A stretch of 64,000 bases of DNA from Cryphonectria parasitica EP155 (Eukaryota; Ascomycota; Sordariomycetes; Diaporthales; Cryphonectriaceae): positions 496,001 to 560,000 of the forward strand of contig NW_024468909.1 of the NCBI RefSeq assembly GCF_011745365.1, read 5' to 3'. Below, one piece after another: positions 13,463 through 24,929 of the stretch. Every line of letters begins with the position of its first letter. The stretch's first letter is position 1. Under the pieces are notes generated by a model, which saw nothing but the letters and a program-made list of their open reading frames with translations, did not search any database and had not been told where the DNA came from. The translations under genes and the position numbers were made by a program.

Positions 13463-15165
13463 ACTCGCTTCCTTTGGTTTGATTCTCTTGCATGCGCAGG
13501 TCGTGGTAGTCTGTGAGTGGCTCGATCTATGCGTGAGCCTTTCTGCATGACCAACTTGTTCACCGACCGCCAGCCCTGAAGATACATGACATATAGTACC
13601 TTTGTGGTCGTTCTTTTCCAGGTGCTTGATTGTTCGACCGGTCAACCACTTTGCCCTAGTCGAGTGCCATAAGCCCACTGACGCAGCGGATCCGTTGGCT
13701 ATCGGAAACGCCGCTGTGTCGACGTGCAGGTTTGCAAGAGGCTGCCCTGGAAAGACGACACTCAAGGCATGTAGGCAACTGAAACAGACCGTCTCGGCAG
13801 TCCACATGCCAGAATACTGGGCATGTGACCACCATCGGTTAAAATTCCCAATTTGTATGGCCCGGTGAATCCGAGGTGTGGGATCTTTGCAATGCGAGCT
13901 CATGGTAGGAATGTGAAAGAGAGCCGTAACAGTGGAAGCCGTGGAATCTCGCAGCCTGACGATGGGTTGCCAGACAAATGAAGAAGTGACTACCCAGAAC
14001 AAGATCTTACCAAAGCGTATCTGATGTTCATCTTGAACACATCGAACTAAGGTGGTAAGAGCTATAATACAACATCCGAAGCATGAATCTATGTCCTACT
14101 CCGCTAATTTGCAACAGTGTTTGGTGACCATTGCAAACCCCGAGAGCTTGTACAAACTTCTGTTCTATTTACATTCAGGAAATTTCTCAGTATCAACCGT
14201 ATCCTTCTCAAGCTCCTCACTTCTAGAGGATTGCTACGCCTACTCAAGAGGCCATTGCAATAATAACACGAGTACAGCAAGACCATTTGTTAGTTTCATC
14301 ACTCAATTGAATGGTCATGAAAATGATAGGTAGCATATCACTTGTCTTCAATCTTCTGCAGCTTTCTTGCACAGCGGCCGTTGAAAGGGGCAAGATTATG
14401 AGTTCCCTCTTCTGCTGTATATTTACGAGACTTGAGATCTCGCCTGCTCGTTGCTAAGAGTATTGATGAGAAGTGACCAGATCCACGCCATTGATTTTAC
14501 AATTATTCTGTAAAGGCTTCTTATCTCCATCGCCGTGTTGTCATGTAGTGACGACACGACGATGCAAAGGAATCAAAAACCAAAAACCCTTTGCTCATGC
14601 ATTGTTTTTATTGTACCATACAGATATATAACCAATTGTCCGTGAAATCGGCAGTTCTCGCAGAGTAATTGCAAAAGCGTTCTCGAAAGGAAGCCCAGGG
14701 CTGGTTTACTGTAGTAATATTCCCAGCGATAATCTCCATATACGAATACGATTTAGACAGGCGTCCGCAATTCAGAGATTGACCCGACCATTTCCCGTCT
14801 TGGCCGTCTTTCCAAGCCATCCAGCCAAAAACTAGTCTCCTTATCGCCCACTGGTACAAATGTCGATCCGCGATGAGCCTTTTTAGCGTATTTGCCCTGT
14901 CAAAGAGCCAAGGACGGCCTTAAGCTTCATTGCGTGATGGGATGGCTTACTCGCGTAATCTCACCTTTGATATGAGCATTCATAAGCAAGATATGGTAAA
15001 TAAAATGCCTCCATGATAGAGGAAGAAATGAAACTTTTTTCATCATATATGGGAGTTTCATGACGAGGTTGAGAAGTCAAGGCAGTTCGCAAAAAGAATC
15101 TCATACCCAAGCCCTGGCTGACCAAACGCCACACTGCGCCGTGAAGACCAACAACCAAAAAGAAA

Positions 15166-16443
15166 ATGTATAAATTCTACGAAGTCGACCCAGAAGCAGA
15201 CACCCTGCTCATCATCCCCTATCCACCCAAAACCTTCGCGCCATGGCAGCAGGCAGACACCCCGCCCCCTTCGCCGCGCTCTGCTGCGACCGCCGACACA
15301 TCCGTCTACGCAGGCATCCTGCGCGGCACATCGCGCCCGCCCAACATCTACGCCAGCATAGCCTCGTCTCCAGAGGTGCGGATCAAAGTCTCCTCCAAGC
15401 ACCTGAGCCTGGCGTCGAAGCACTTCTGCAACAAGTTTCGCCATCTGCACCAGGTGCAGGGCTCTCTTGAGGCGGAGGATGGGCGGGTCCATATCACGCT
15501 GGCGGGGTATGATCCCGCGGCGGTGATCATCGTGATGGACATCATCCACGGGCGCGGGCGCAAGGTTCCCAGGGCCGTGGACCTCGAGACGCTTGCCAAG
15601 GTGGCTGTTTTTGTCGATGCGTTCCGGTGCGCCGAGGCTGTCGAGGTGTATGCGGAGCGGTGGTTTGAGAAGCTGGATGACGGCCCTGTGCCGACCGAGT
15701 ATGGGAGAGATCTCGTGCTCCGGCTGTATGCAGCTTATATCTTTCGCAAGGTCGAGGCGTTCAAGAAAGCTACCCAGGTGGCAGTGTTGCAGAGTGACGG
15801 GCCGATTCGAAGCTTGGGATTGCAGGTGAGAGAAGGGGTCATTAGTAAGTGATTCTGGAAGGCACGATGCTTGTTTTTTTTTCTTTCCTTTTTCCTCTTT
15901 CTTGTTTTTGCGTGTTAATCGCGAAGCCAAGGCTTATTGACACGAATCGCAGGGGAGATCGACGCTCGGAGACAGCAGCTGGTGAACAAGTCCCTGGACG
16001 CTGTGCACGAGACAACCAGGGCTTTGACAGAAGCAACAGGGACAACGACACCATCTTGTCATCTTGGCTGCGACACCTTGCTTCTCGGTGCCTTGATCAG
16101 GACACTGAACCGAAATCAGCTGGTCTGGCCCAGACCAATCAAGCCCTTCGCAGGAGTCAGCTTCGCCAGCATCAAGGAAGCCGTGGGTGAGGCCGAGGCC
16201 CAGGTAGACAAGTTTGTGCCCAGCCTCTTGTCTCTGAGCAGCCCGTCGTCCAAAAAGAGGAAATCACCAAACGCCCAACCGGGCCAGGCGCTGACGCCCG
16301 ACTCTTCTCCGGAGATTGTGGGCAAGTCGGCCGTTGCGCACGAGTGCAGTGCGAAGAGCGGGCTTGCAGACAGGCTGAGGGAGTTTGAGGCTAGTGTGGA
16401 AGGACTGGAACTGGAAAGCAAGTATGGGTATTACCTCTATTAA
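15166..16443 (+). CDS. BTB/POZ domain protein
   Basis: Two exons, join(15166..15844,15953..16443), 389 aa; the 108-nt intron has a GTAAGT donor and CGCAG acceptor and splits an Arg codon (phase 1). Residues about 50-160 form the BTB fold: PEVRIKVSSKHLSLASKHF, then VHITLAGYDPAAVIIVMDII and the helical LETLAKVAVFVDAFRCAEAVEVYAERW. This is the pattern of fungal single-BTB proteins that resemble the domain's transcription-factor and adaptor members. The C-terminal exon holds a long helical stretch and a Ser/Pro/Lys-rich segment (SPSSKKRKSPNAQPG) that may be a nuclear localisation signal. BTB domains dimerise or bind Cullin3, but no kelch, MATH or zinc-finger domain is present, so the partner is unknown. 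It ends 105 bp from the convergent TspO-like gene. Confidence 0.88.
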
Positions 16444-16548
16444 ATTATTACTTATTTTTTCTTTCATCTGCGGAGAGCATGGCTTTCGTCTAGCCAAGAA
16501 ATCTCCCTCCTAGGATTTGGCCTCATCATTACCCAACCGCCCTCATAC

Positions 16549-17197
16549 CTACTCAGACTTGGCAGTCTTCCGGCCCCTCAAATCCCACCCGTTCACGTAT
16601 CCCACGCCGGCACACAGATACGTCGCAAAACCCAACCAGCCAAGGTATGGCACCATACAGTACGCCGAGACCTTGTCAACCTCTGCCCACAGATATGTCA
16701 GGTAGACATTGACGCCGATGAGTGCCGTAATATCAGCTAAAGCCGCCACGGGCTTCTTGAGTCCAAAGAACAGCGGCGTCCAGACGAGGTTCAGTACCAG
16801 CTGGACCGAGTAGACGGTGGCAGCATGGCGGGTCGTGCGGATGAGCTCGGTTGAGTTGAGAGGTGACGTCCCGGTCATCCAGGCGCGGTGGGCAGCGTAT
16901 CCCATGAGGCCGTAGAGCAGTGTCCAGACAGGGCCAAAGACCCAGGTTGGCGGTGAGAGAGGAGGTTGTCGCAGGGACATGTACGTCTCCTTGGTCTTTT
17001 TGTCTGTGGAGGAAGCGAATAGTGAGCATGAATGTACATTTAGGTCGAGAGGTGATAAAAAGAGTGATCAGCTAAATGGACTCACTGCTTATGCCAATGC
17101 CAACTCCGCTACCCAGAACAATGGGTGTCAAGATCGACGCCGCCGGGCTGGCGAAGATCTTGTCGGGGAGGGTCAGCGCTGAGATGTAGGTCGTCAT
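16549..17197 (-). CDS. TspO/MBR-like membrane protein
   Basis: Two exons, complement(join(16549..17003,17086..17197)), 188 aa; the 82-nt intron (GTGAGT donor, CACAG acceptor) splits an Asn codon. The N-terminus MTTYISALTLPDK runs into a first membrane helix, then NKKTKETYMSLRQPPLSPP and the family signature WVFGPVWTLLYGLMGYAAH. Four more helices follow (YSVQLVLNLVWTPLFFGL, ALIGVNVYLTYLW, AYCMVPYLGWLGFATYL among them), giving the five-helix fold of translocator proteins. Known members bind tetrapyrroles and cholesterol-like ligands in mitochondrial, ER or bacterial membranes. The Trp/Pro-rich helices and the conserved WxPxF pair WTPLFF are intact, so it is probably functional. Its fungal role (porphyrin or oxidative-stress handling) is an inference. 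The gene is convergent with the BTB gene. Confidence 0.93.
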
Positions 17198-18328
17198 GGT
17201 GTAATTTTAGATGTTATACAAGCTCGAAGTCAGGTTTCTTCTTTAAAGGAGATGTCTGCTTCGTTCCTCGAGACTGGCGGCGGCTTCTAGTCTTATACTT
17301 TCTACCATCAAGCAATTTGTCGTTGAAGTGGATCCCAGATGCACGATAATGACGTTGATCTCAGACGGTGGAAACGATCGCAAGCTCGTCGGAACATCCC
17401 GCAAATCATACGCGCGCACACAAACACGCAGGCATGCAGACACGTTGCCAGGGCCAAGGTTTCAGAAGGCCAAAGAAACGGGGCTCGGTCAACTAAAGGT
17501 CCCGAGGTCCGGAGAGTCTATTCTGCAGAACACATTTACATATTCCATCCCCTGAATATTACAGTCTTGAAGAGAGAAAGAAAGAAAAAAACAGAAAAGG
17601 GAAGAATGGAAGACGAGGGCCAATCTTTAAATTTCAGACTCAAAACAATGAGTAAGACGGATGAGAATAAAAACGCGTACGGAAAAAGAATAAAAACATA
17701 CAACACCGGGTATTCGCTAATGGTCACCCACTTAACTACTAATCCGGCGGTTAGTGGCTTATTTAGGGGAGAGCAGACGGGATCCCAAGTTCTCCACTAC
17801 CTATGGTCGTATGTGCTAGAAATGACAGTTCGCAAGCTTATATTACTGGCAGTTATCAGCCGCCCGCGTACTTTTGCCACGCTCTGCTGTTCCATTCCAA
17901 TCCACCCAGAATCAGTGCCACGGTTGCAATCACCTGCTGCGATGGTTTCCTGAGCGAGACACAAATAATAGTGGGCGAAGAGTAGGGTTTGCATAATCGA
18001 CCCATATAGCATAAATAAATGTTTACAGAACGATAGGTCAAGTCATTATGCTTTGTCGAGAGGCAATGTGGCAGTGTCCCCTTTTCCTCGGAGGCGACTT
18101 TCGCCCCTTTCAGTGTTCTCCTCAGCAAGCGCACGATTGCGTCACTGCAGTTTTATATCATTCACCGTTCACCGCGTCATGAGGTTACCCTCCAAGGCGC
18201 CTCTTACTGCACTTGCATAATAAATCTTATCTATCACCTTTACATAAATATTTCTTCTGATTCATTTGCTGTATTGACAAACGCTTCAAGGGTTTTGTTC
18301 TCCTGTCAATGTTCCCTGACATGATAAC
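17198..18328. promoter_or_regulatory. Divergent promoter region (TspO and HGSNAT-like genes)
   Basis: 1.1 kb between two divergent start codons. Open frames (17339-17953) lack coding character. The A-rich patch at about 17570-17600 and the A/T-rich run around 18220-18260 are the only composition changes. No RNA gene was seen. Confidence 0.5.
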
Positions 18329-20029
18329 ATGGAAGTCGTCCGTGCTGTCCCAGACGGCGCCGTCCAAGAGACCAGCTTCGAGGATGACACGCATGAGCAC
18401 GTCACCAACGACGACACACGCCAGGAGGAACCAGACAATAGGCAGTCGACACCTCGAGACGACAGCCATACTTCTTCCTATGGCTCGATATCGGTGATCA
18501 GAGAGGGAAATTCTCATTCTACACCTCCTCTTTCGTCTTCAACTCCAGTTCAAGACACGCCGCCTTCAAAGCTCTCCGCTACCACCAAATCGACCGACCG
18601 CGCCCTAGCACCCGACATCTTGCGCGGCTTTTTCATGATCCTCATGGCACTAGATCACAACTTTCTCGTCCTTAGACCATGGCCCATTTCATCCATCATC
18701 ATCAACCACAACAACAACGACAGCCATGGCGAGCGAGACCATGATGACGTTCCGGCACACACGTGGAACCAACCCGTGGCTTACATCATCCGGCTCCTCA
18801 CGCATCTCTGGCCGCCTGGGCTTCTGTTCCTGCTCGGCATGGGAATCGTATATTTTGGCCAGTCGCGCAGGGCCTTGGGCTGGTCTGCGGGCATGCTGGT
18901 CCGCCATCTTCTCGTCAGGGTCGTGATTCTCGTGGTTCTCAGCGTCTTGCTGGGGCTTTTGATGACGCTGGGCAGGGTTTGGTTCATGAGCCTTGTGTTG
19001 TTTGCGCTGGCTGTGGATTACTTGCTCGTGGGCATCCTGTGGCTCGTCATCTCGCGGGCGGAGGAGACGTTGGCTTATTGGCTTTTACAGGTCCTACCTG
19101 ACGCCAAGAAGGATGATGCGAATGAGCCCTTGCTGGCCGACCGACGTGGCCATGAGGACATTGCGCCGGATCGAAAAATCATGCGGGCCGCAGACATCTC
19201 ATGGCACTTCCACAACATCGTCCTTCTGGCGCTGGCGATAGTATCGATCTGGTGGAATATGTGGCGGTCGCCGAGCAGAGGAGAAGAAGGACACTGCAAG
19301 CCCGACGACGACAACATCTCCGTCCTTCTGGCTTCTCCTTCAAACAACTGGTTTAGGGTTTGGATCGACGTCTTTGTCACAAAGCATGTCGCATCTCTAC
19401 ATCCACCGCTGGCCTGGCTCTCCTTTGTCGTCCTGGGTCTACTCTACGGTCGCGTCGTCGTCGGCAGGACATGGACCAGAACGGCACTCACCCTGGGCAA
19501 CGCCGTGTTTGGCCTGGTGTTCCTGCTGGTCTTCGTTCTAACCCGCCTGTTGCACTTTGGAAACCTCTCCGAGGGTTGCCTGCGGATGCCGGAGCATGCG
19601 GCCCATCCCGACAGGAACCAGTATCTCGTATCCTGGCGCTCCTTCTTCTTTCTCCACAGATACCCGCCCGAGGTGGCATATTGGGCATACGCCATGGGTG
19701 TTAATTTCACCCTCCTCACCTTCTTCAGCGCCATTCCACATGTCATTTCCTCTACCGTCTTGCATCCGCTTCAGGTGGTTGGGACATCTGCTTTCTTTTT
19801 CTACGTGGTCCATCTTCTTCCCCTTTTCATCTCGTGGTTGGTCTGGTCTCACATATATGACCTTCCAATGAGCTCAGGCCCTTGGTTGGGAGATGACGAG
19901 GGCGTTCCTAGCGAGTGGGCGTTCTGGGTGAACTGGGCAGTCGTTTTGGTCATCATGTATCTCCTGTGTAGGTGGTATGGAACCTTCAAGAAGGCTCGAA
20001 GGCCTGACTCCCTATGGAGGTTCTTTTAA
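18329..20029 (+). CDS. HGSNAT/DUF1624-type multipass membrane acyltransferase-like protein
   Basis: Single exon, 566 aa, ATG in a GATAACATGG context. Residues 1-88 are polar and likely cytosolic. The signature RALAPDILRGFFMILMALDH (91-110) is that of the heparan-alpha-glucosaminide acetyltransferase catalytic family. Helices follow at LWPPGLLFLLGMGIVYF, HLLVRVVILVVLSVLLGLLMTL, SLVLFALAVDYLLVGILWLVI, NIVLLALAIVSIWW, LAWLSFVVLGLLYGRVV and further to residue 550, about ten segments in all. The lysosomal HGSNAT enzyme moves an acetyl group from cytosolic acetyl-CoA across the membrane to a sugar. Fungal members are uncharacterised and their acceptor is not known. Two hydrophilic loops (about 265-310, 415-430) are longer than in bacterial DUF1624 proteins. 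The gene is convergent with the secreted-protein gene ending at 20262, 232 bp away. Confidence 0.85.
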   Translation: MEVVRAVPDGAVQETSFEDDTHEHVTNDDTRQEEPDNRQSTPRDDSHTSSYGSISVIREGNSHSTPPLSSSTPVQDTPPSKLSATTKSTDRALAPDILRGFFMILMALDHNFLVLRPWPISSIIINHNNNDSHGERDHDDVPAHTWNQPVAYIIRLLTHLWPPGLLFLLGMGIVYFGQSRRALGWSAGMLVRHLLVRVVILVVLSVLLGLLMTLGRVWFMSLVLFALAVDYLLVGILWLVISRAEETLAYWLLQVLPDAKKDDANEPLLADRRGHEDIAPDRKIMRAADISWHFHNIVLLALAIVSIWWNMWRSPSRGEEGHCKPDDDNISVLLASPSNNWFRVWIDVFVTKHVASLHPPLAWLSFVVLGLLYGRVVVGRTWTRTALTLGNAVFGLVFLLVFVLTRLLHFGNLSEGCLRMPEHAAHPDRNQYLVSWRSFFFLHRYPPEVAYWAYAMGVNFTLLTFFSAIPHVISSTVLHPLQVVGTSAFFFYVVHLLPLFISWLVWSHIYDLPMSSGPWLGDDEGVPSEWAFWVNWAVVLVIMYLLCRWYGTFKKARRPDSLWRFF

Positions 20030-20261
20030 AGGATTTATTTTGTGCGTTTTGGGTTTCTCTGATGAGCGCAGCATAACGAACCTGGTTACTTAAATACATA
20101 TTGACGGGGATAATCACTGCGAGAAGCAGTCTACTATATTCACAAGTCAAGTCATCCATTCTCACGCCCACAATTTCCAAGTCACCATATCAAGAATATT
20201 ACTCATATTTCAATTATATACATGAAATAAAGACCAACACATCTACGGCCGCATGGGATCA

Positions 20262-21317
20262 TCATGCACGCCGCGCAGCCCCAGTTGCCGTGGCACTCGC
20301 CGCCGCCGGCGCCGCCGTAGCCGTCGTCCCCGTAACCGCACTTGTCGAGCTCGTCCCGCTGCCCGCGGTGGACGAGGCGACCGTCGCCTGGACCACCTGG
20401 CCCAGCGCATTAAAGACGATATCAACAAGCGAGCCCAGCGGCGCATAGCTGTACGTCTTCTGTACGAGACCGCCGCCCAGTTCCTCGACGTCGCCTACCA
20501 GGGTCATGTTCTGCAGGTAGTTGCCCACGATCGTGGAGACGGTGCTGCCCGCGTCGCCGACGACCTCCTGAACAATGTTGCCCAGGTTGTCGATGATGAA
20601 GTTGAGCTGGGAGTTGCCCTGGGTGATGCTGCCCAGGAGGCCGTCGACTGCGCCGACTACCTCTGTCACGACGTCGGTGACGGTGTTGAGGAGGGTGATG
20701 AGCGTTGGGTTTAGGTCGATGGACGATAGTGTCCTGTTGACGATATCCACCACTAATGATCGCAGTCGGTCAGTAAATGTAATCACAGTTAGATAGTACG
20801 GCGGCTAGGTTTAGAGAAGACTTACAATTCCCAAGCCGGATGACCAACTCCAACTCAGCTTCCACATCGGAGATGGTAATGTTTACTTTGGAGACTCCCA
20901 CTTGAACGCCAGCATTGATCGTCACGAGAGAGGCGACCTCAGCAGCGAGGTTGAGCTCTGCCTGGAGATTCTCGACATCCAATCTGGAGGCAGCAAAAGA
21001 AAACACTCGGTCAGTTTCTGTACGTTACATGTTCAAGTTGCTTCCCAACCCTGCCATCAGACGCACTCAATCTTGCCCACCGATAGATTGGGCACTCTCA
21101 GATAGACATCTGGAGGGCTGGTGGTAGAGCTACTACTCGATGCCGTGCTTCCACTGCCACCGCCCGCCAAGGTGGCTGTCGCGTTCGAGCCACCTAGTGC
21201 TGTCACCGAAGCCGTAGCAGAAGCACTTGCACCAGAGATAGTAGAAGAGATCGACTGGGCTGTGGAAAAAGAGAGAAGATAGCCAAAGGCCAAGGAGAGT
21301 AATCCGTTAGGCTGCAT
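20262..21317 (-). CDS. Secreted protein of unknown function, paralog A
   Basis: Three exons, complement(join(20262..20752,20826..20983,21067..21317)), 299 aa. Introns are 73 and 83 nt, in phases 2 and 1, and every junction restores similarity to the divergent gene at 22820. The start MQPNGLLSLAFGYLLSFSTAQS is a signal peptide; the ATG lies in CAAAATG. A Ser/Ala/Thr-rich linker leads to PDVYLRVPNLSVGKIELDVENLQAELNL, then NAGVQVGVSKVNITISDVEAELEL, then VDIVNRTLSSIDLNPTLI. The C-terminal third (TLVGDVEELGGGLVQKTYSY) ends in an Ala/Ser/Thr-rich tail. No catalytic motif is seen. The amphipathic repeat VxxINxxVxxxxxxVxxxI suggests a helical or beta lipid-binding surface, but that is conjecture. The function is unknown. 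Confidence 0.85.
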
Positions 21318-22819
21318 TTTGGCCGGTGGTGCGCTGATCACTCTCAGCTGCGGGGAATAATCAAAACGAATGGAGAAGTGAAAGATGCACTCGCAGGAAG
21401 GAAACAGAAACGAAGAGGACACCGAGAGCTTTGGTGCAGAGAAATAATTATCTTGAGGGGAATTCCTCAGGCAACACCGAACCGCAATCTCTTGAAGAAT
21501 AAGAAACAAACAGAGAAAATAACGCAACGTCCACAATGAGTGACAGGCCCAGCAAGGCAAAGAAGGATAGGATGCAACGCTTGATGAATAGACGTTTTTT
21601 GACAGACGTCAGGCAAGGCTTGGTCCAAGCCATGCTTGTATGTAAGTACCTTGGTTATGGATTACAACTAACAATGCAACTATGAGCATATGTTCCCACT
21701 CTCGAATAGGGAAGCATGTCGCCTACTACGGGGTCAAGCTACTCACTTGTGGTCTAGGCTATGCACACAGACCAGTTCACTTGACAGCTTGTGCCTCGTG
21801 ATCTCGATGGACCGGTCAAATCCCCGCATAGCCAAGGAAATTACCCTGTCAGAGAGGGAGGGCTGGGTCTTTCTTTCAACTGGCCAAATTGCCATGAAGC
21901 AAATTGCATGATCGGTGATGCCAAAGCGGAAAGGCGTAAGCGGATTTCAGGGGCTTCGAGATGGAGGGCGATGTCATCGTGTATGGGTTGCAAGGGCAGC
22001 CGGTTTGTATGCACACCAGTACCGTTCTTGTTAACAGTGCCAAATTAAAATTCCATGACAGGACACACACTTATTGCCGTACTATGGTACAGTTCTTTGC
22101 CTCTCTTCCTATAGGTTGGGGAACATGAATCCTGGTGTGAGCCGCGAGGAGGCGGGCGGATATTTCTGACACAAGCCCAGTCTTTAAGCTTGTTCTAGAC
22201 CTCTATGATCCCCTGCATAGGCCCTAAGAGTCTCCCCTTTTCCGTCCTACTATGATTAACCACTACCTGCACTTTCTAATTGCAACCACTAGGCTAAGCC
22301 ACACCCATGGAAAAGTTGGGCTGTGCTATGGTAATTTGCCGGGGCGGACCTATTGTTCCATCGACGACTAGGATCATGCTGTCGGTATTATGTAGATGGA
22401 CTCAACGTTCAAGACCCGCTCTCATCAAGACCATGCACGGATGAGCTCAGTGCTCAGAGAATCTGGGAATTCCATTCATGCGCGCGTGTGCTTTGATGCA
22501 GTAGACATATGATTGCATGGAAGCCTGCACCCAGATGCCAGTGTGATCAGGAGCCAAGTGAGGTCATTCGGCAAAATAGTATCTCCCCTGCATTGGCTGC
22601 ACTTTTATCTCCGTAGCTGGCTACCATTTCAGCTTTATTGCTATACCATCTGCTCAGTACCCCGTTCGCCTGCCTTTCGACGAGTGATACCACTTCATAT
22701 TGCCTTTCTGCCTCCCGAGAAATTCAACTTGTCACTGTTCAGTAGTGAACCTACTTCTTTGCACGCTCTGTCTTTCCTCGTTTCCTCCCACACATGCACA
22801 CAAACTCGCACCAGAAAAG
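21318..22819. promoter_or_regulatory. Shared divergent region between paralogs A and B
   Basis: 1.5 kb between two divergent paralogs, so it holds both promoters. A TACTATGGTA motif copy lies at 22080. A pyrimidine-rich and CACACA-containing stretch (22770-22815) precedes the start of paralog B. No gene was seen. Confidence 0.5.
22080..22089. repeat. Dispersed TACCATAGTA motif, copy 3 (minus strand)
   Basis: Read on the minus strand it is GTACCATAGTAC, the same 12-mer as the copy at 52852. Confidence 0.6.
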
Positions 22820-23823
22820 ATGGCCATCAGAATACGAGAACTCCTTCCTCTCTGCTTGTTAATATTGCCCGCCTGGTCTTTCCTAGACGTCGGCCATGAA
22901 CACGGCAGTAGACAGGAAGAAGGCTATTTTGGCTACCATCTCGACCAGCGAGGCGACCCAGAATCCGCCGTGTACGAGACAGCAAACACAAACACAGATG
23001 TCAGCACGGTCCTTCCGTCTGAGCCTGATGTGTTCCTCAACGCGTCTGTATCCGTTGGCGAGATCGATATCGAGGTCGACAATATCACCGCCAAGGTCAA
23101 CCTCCAGGCGGATGTCTTGAACCTGCTCCACTTCAGCGCTGGTGTTGATGCATCCATCGACAGCGTCAGGCTGACGATCCAGAATATCTCGGCCAAGGTC
23201 CTGCTGGAGGCACGTCTAGAGAATGTTGTACAGATGTAAGTCCTCCATTGGTTCCCTCGTTTCCAGTCACAAATGGCAAACTTCAGATTCGCTTACGCCC
23301 ACCATTACAAAACAGGATCAGCGATGTCTTAGACTCCATTGATCTCAACCCCGTCATCGCCACTCTCGGGGAAGACGTGGGCCAGGTTGTCAACAGCACC
23401 GTCGGCACCCTGACGGGAACATCATCCAGCAACAGCAGTGCTACGAAGCGAAGTCTCGACACGCAGAACGTCCTCTACAGCATCAACAATTACTCGGGCA
23501 ACACACACACCAATCGGGTGCTGGGCCAGGACGGCAACATCTACGACGTCAAGCTTAACAACGACGGCGACGAGCAGAGCCGCACTTTGGTGGGGTCGTA
23601 CGCCACGGATATGACCTTCACCGGCCATAACCACACCATCAGCGTGAACGGCATGGTGCGCGAGTTTGAATTGCAGTACAATTATACGCCGCTGCCCGGC
23701 GTTGAGGCTGTCTGCTGGATCTATGTCACTACTGGAGGTAAGGTGGTGCGGACGCAGGTCATTGCCGAGGCGTTTGGAGGAGGCTCAAGTACTATTAGTG
23801 ACGATACGGGCTCAGACCTTTGA
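22820..23823 (+). CDS. Secreted protein of unknown function, paralog B
   Basis: Two exons, join(22820..23235,23316..23823), 307 aa; the 80-nt intron (GTAAGT donor, AACAG acceptor) splits the codon for Met in VVQMISDVLDS. The start MAIRIRELLPLCLLILPAWSF is a signal peptide. The middle parallels paralog A part for part: PDVFLNASVSVGEIDIEVDN against PDVYLRVPNLSVGKIELDVEN, then IDSVRLTIQNISAKVLLEARLENVV, then ISDVLDSIDLNPVIATL. The C-terminus differs: B gains a Ser/Asn segment and a block with NTHTNRVLGQDGNIYDVKLN, a predicted beta-rich region with Asn-X-Ser/Thr sites for N-glycosylation, ending in VAYxxTTGGKVVR-like sequence. It is not recognisable as a known enzyme. The first intron of paralog A is missing here, so intron loss or gain occurred after duplication. 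Confidence 0.85.
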
Positions 23824-24883
23824 CGCTGCCCGGCGTGAGGGTGTTTATATACTTCTTGTAATTAATTATCCAATTGAGCATTTGCAGTGTATCTTGAAAC
23901 ATCTTCACCATTGAGCCTAAGTTGATTTTCGGTGGTGTGGCACTCTTGCCTTTCTGAACGAGATCCTCCAGTGTGAGACCGTTGAGAACTAGACTGAGGA
24001 AAAGTATAATCAATTCGTATCCCTTCTGCAGGATAAGCAGGTCTCAAGTGCCATGATGCATCTTCTAATTACGTGGTGGCTAATACCAATGTACTATAGA
24101 ACTTCGGGACCTGGGAATCGATGTTGAACTTCACGATGCTGCGGGATAACCAACCAGCCTACAAAGTAACCAGTCCAGTCTATTCCCCTTGACCTACCCA
24201 GATCTATGTTTGGCTGAGATTGAAATCATGGAATCACAGCCTATCACAAAGTCGATAACGCTCAGGGGGCGGAATTAGAAGGCCCGTGATACATATAAAC
24301 TATAAATATGGAGACCATGAACAGCGTCGTCGAAACCGGATTTTGGGTGTACATGTATCCTACATATGCGCCACTTTCGTTCCGAAACCTTAAATGCCAC
24401 AGCTCCCGGCGATCAATAGCCAGGCCATGGGAGTCCGACATTGTGCGCATCCGATCATCCTCCATTAATCATCGCTCATGCAGACCAACACCACCACCAC
24501 AAAATCTTAGTTAGAAACCTCAAGTATCCCTGAGCCATTGACTACGCCGTGCATATTGTCTCCCATAAATGCAAAAACTTGTGTCCTGCGTAATAACGGA
24601 TCATCAGGAGTGATGAGAGAATATAAGCCCAGAACGCACTCGAGCCGCTCAGTCGTGGATGATGGCTTATCGCAGCTTCATCACCAGCGATCTTCACAAT
24701 TTCGCCGATGCTATGGAGAAGAAAAGTAGTATCGGCTCACATAAGCTAAAATGCAGAAAGTTCATATCATGCCAGGACACCTATTTTCCTGTTGATGCGT
24801 TGCTCGTTATCTAGGCCACCTGGACCTTGTTTTTAAGCAGCGAAGCATTGCATATAATAAGCCATTCTCTCTCTCTCTCCCTC

Positions 24884-24929
<46 letters not shown>

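Larger units (their letters stand above)
8951..15165. other. 6.2-kb gene-poor region
   Basis: No frame here shows recognisable domains, a convincing ATG context or splice pattern. The longest open frames (9587-10090 plus, 10801-11310 plus, 13049-14002 minus) translate to compositionally odd sequence; the last contains an Ala-Ser run made only by a GCAGAT microsatellite. Homopolymers (G run near 9338, G run near 11229, C run near 11978), a GTG repeat and a GCAGAT repeat are scattered through it. No transposase, reverse transcriptase or terminal repeat was seen. It may hold long non-coding transcripts or distal regulation for the BTB gene or the gene ending at 8950. Confidence 0.5.

Noticed and set aside
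13049..14002. 317-aa minus-strand open frame
   Set aside because: It starts at a non-ATG codon, contains an Ala-Ser run made by a GCAGAT microsatellite, and shows no domain or splice pattern.
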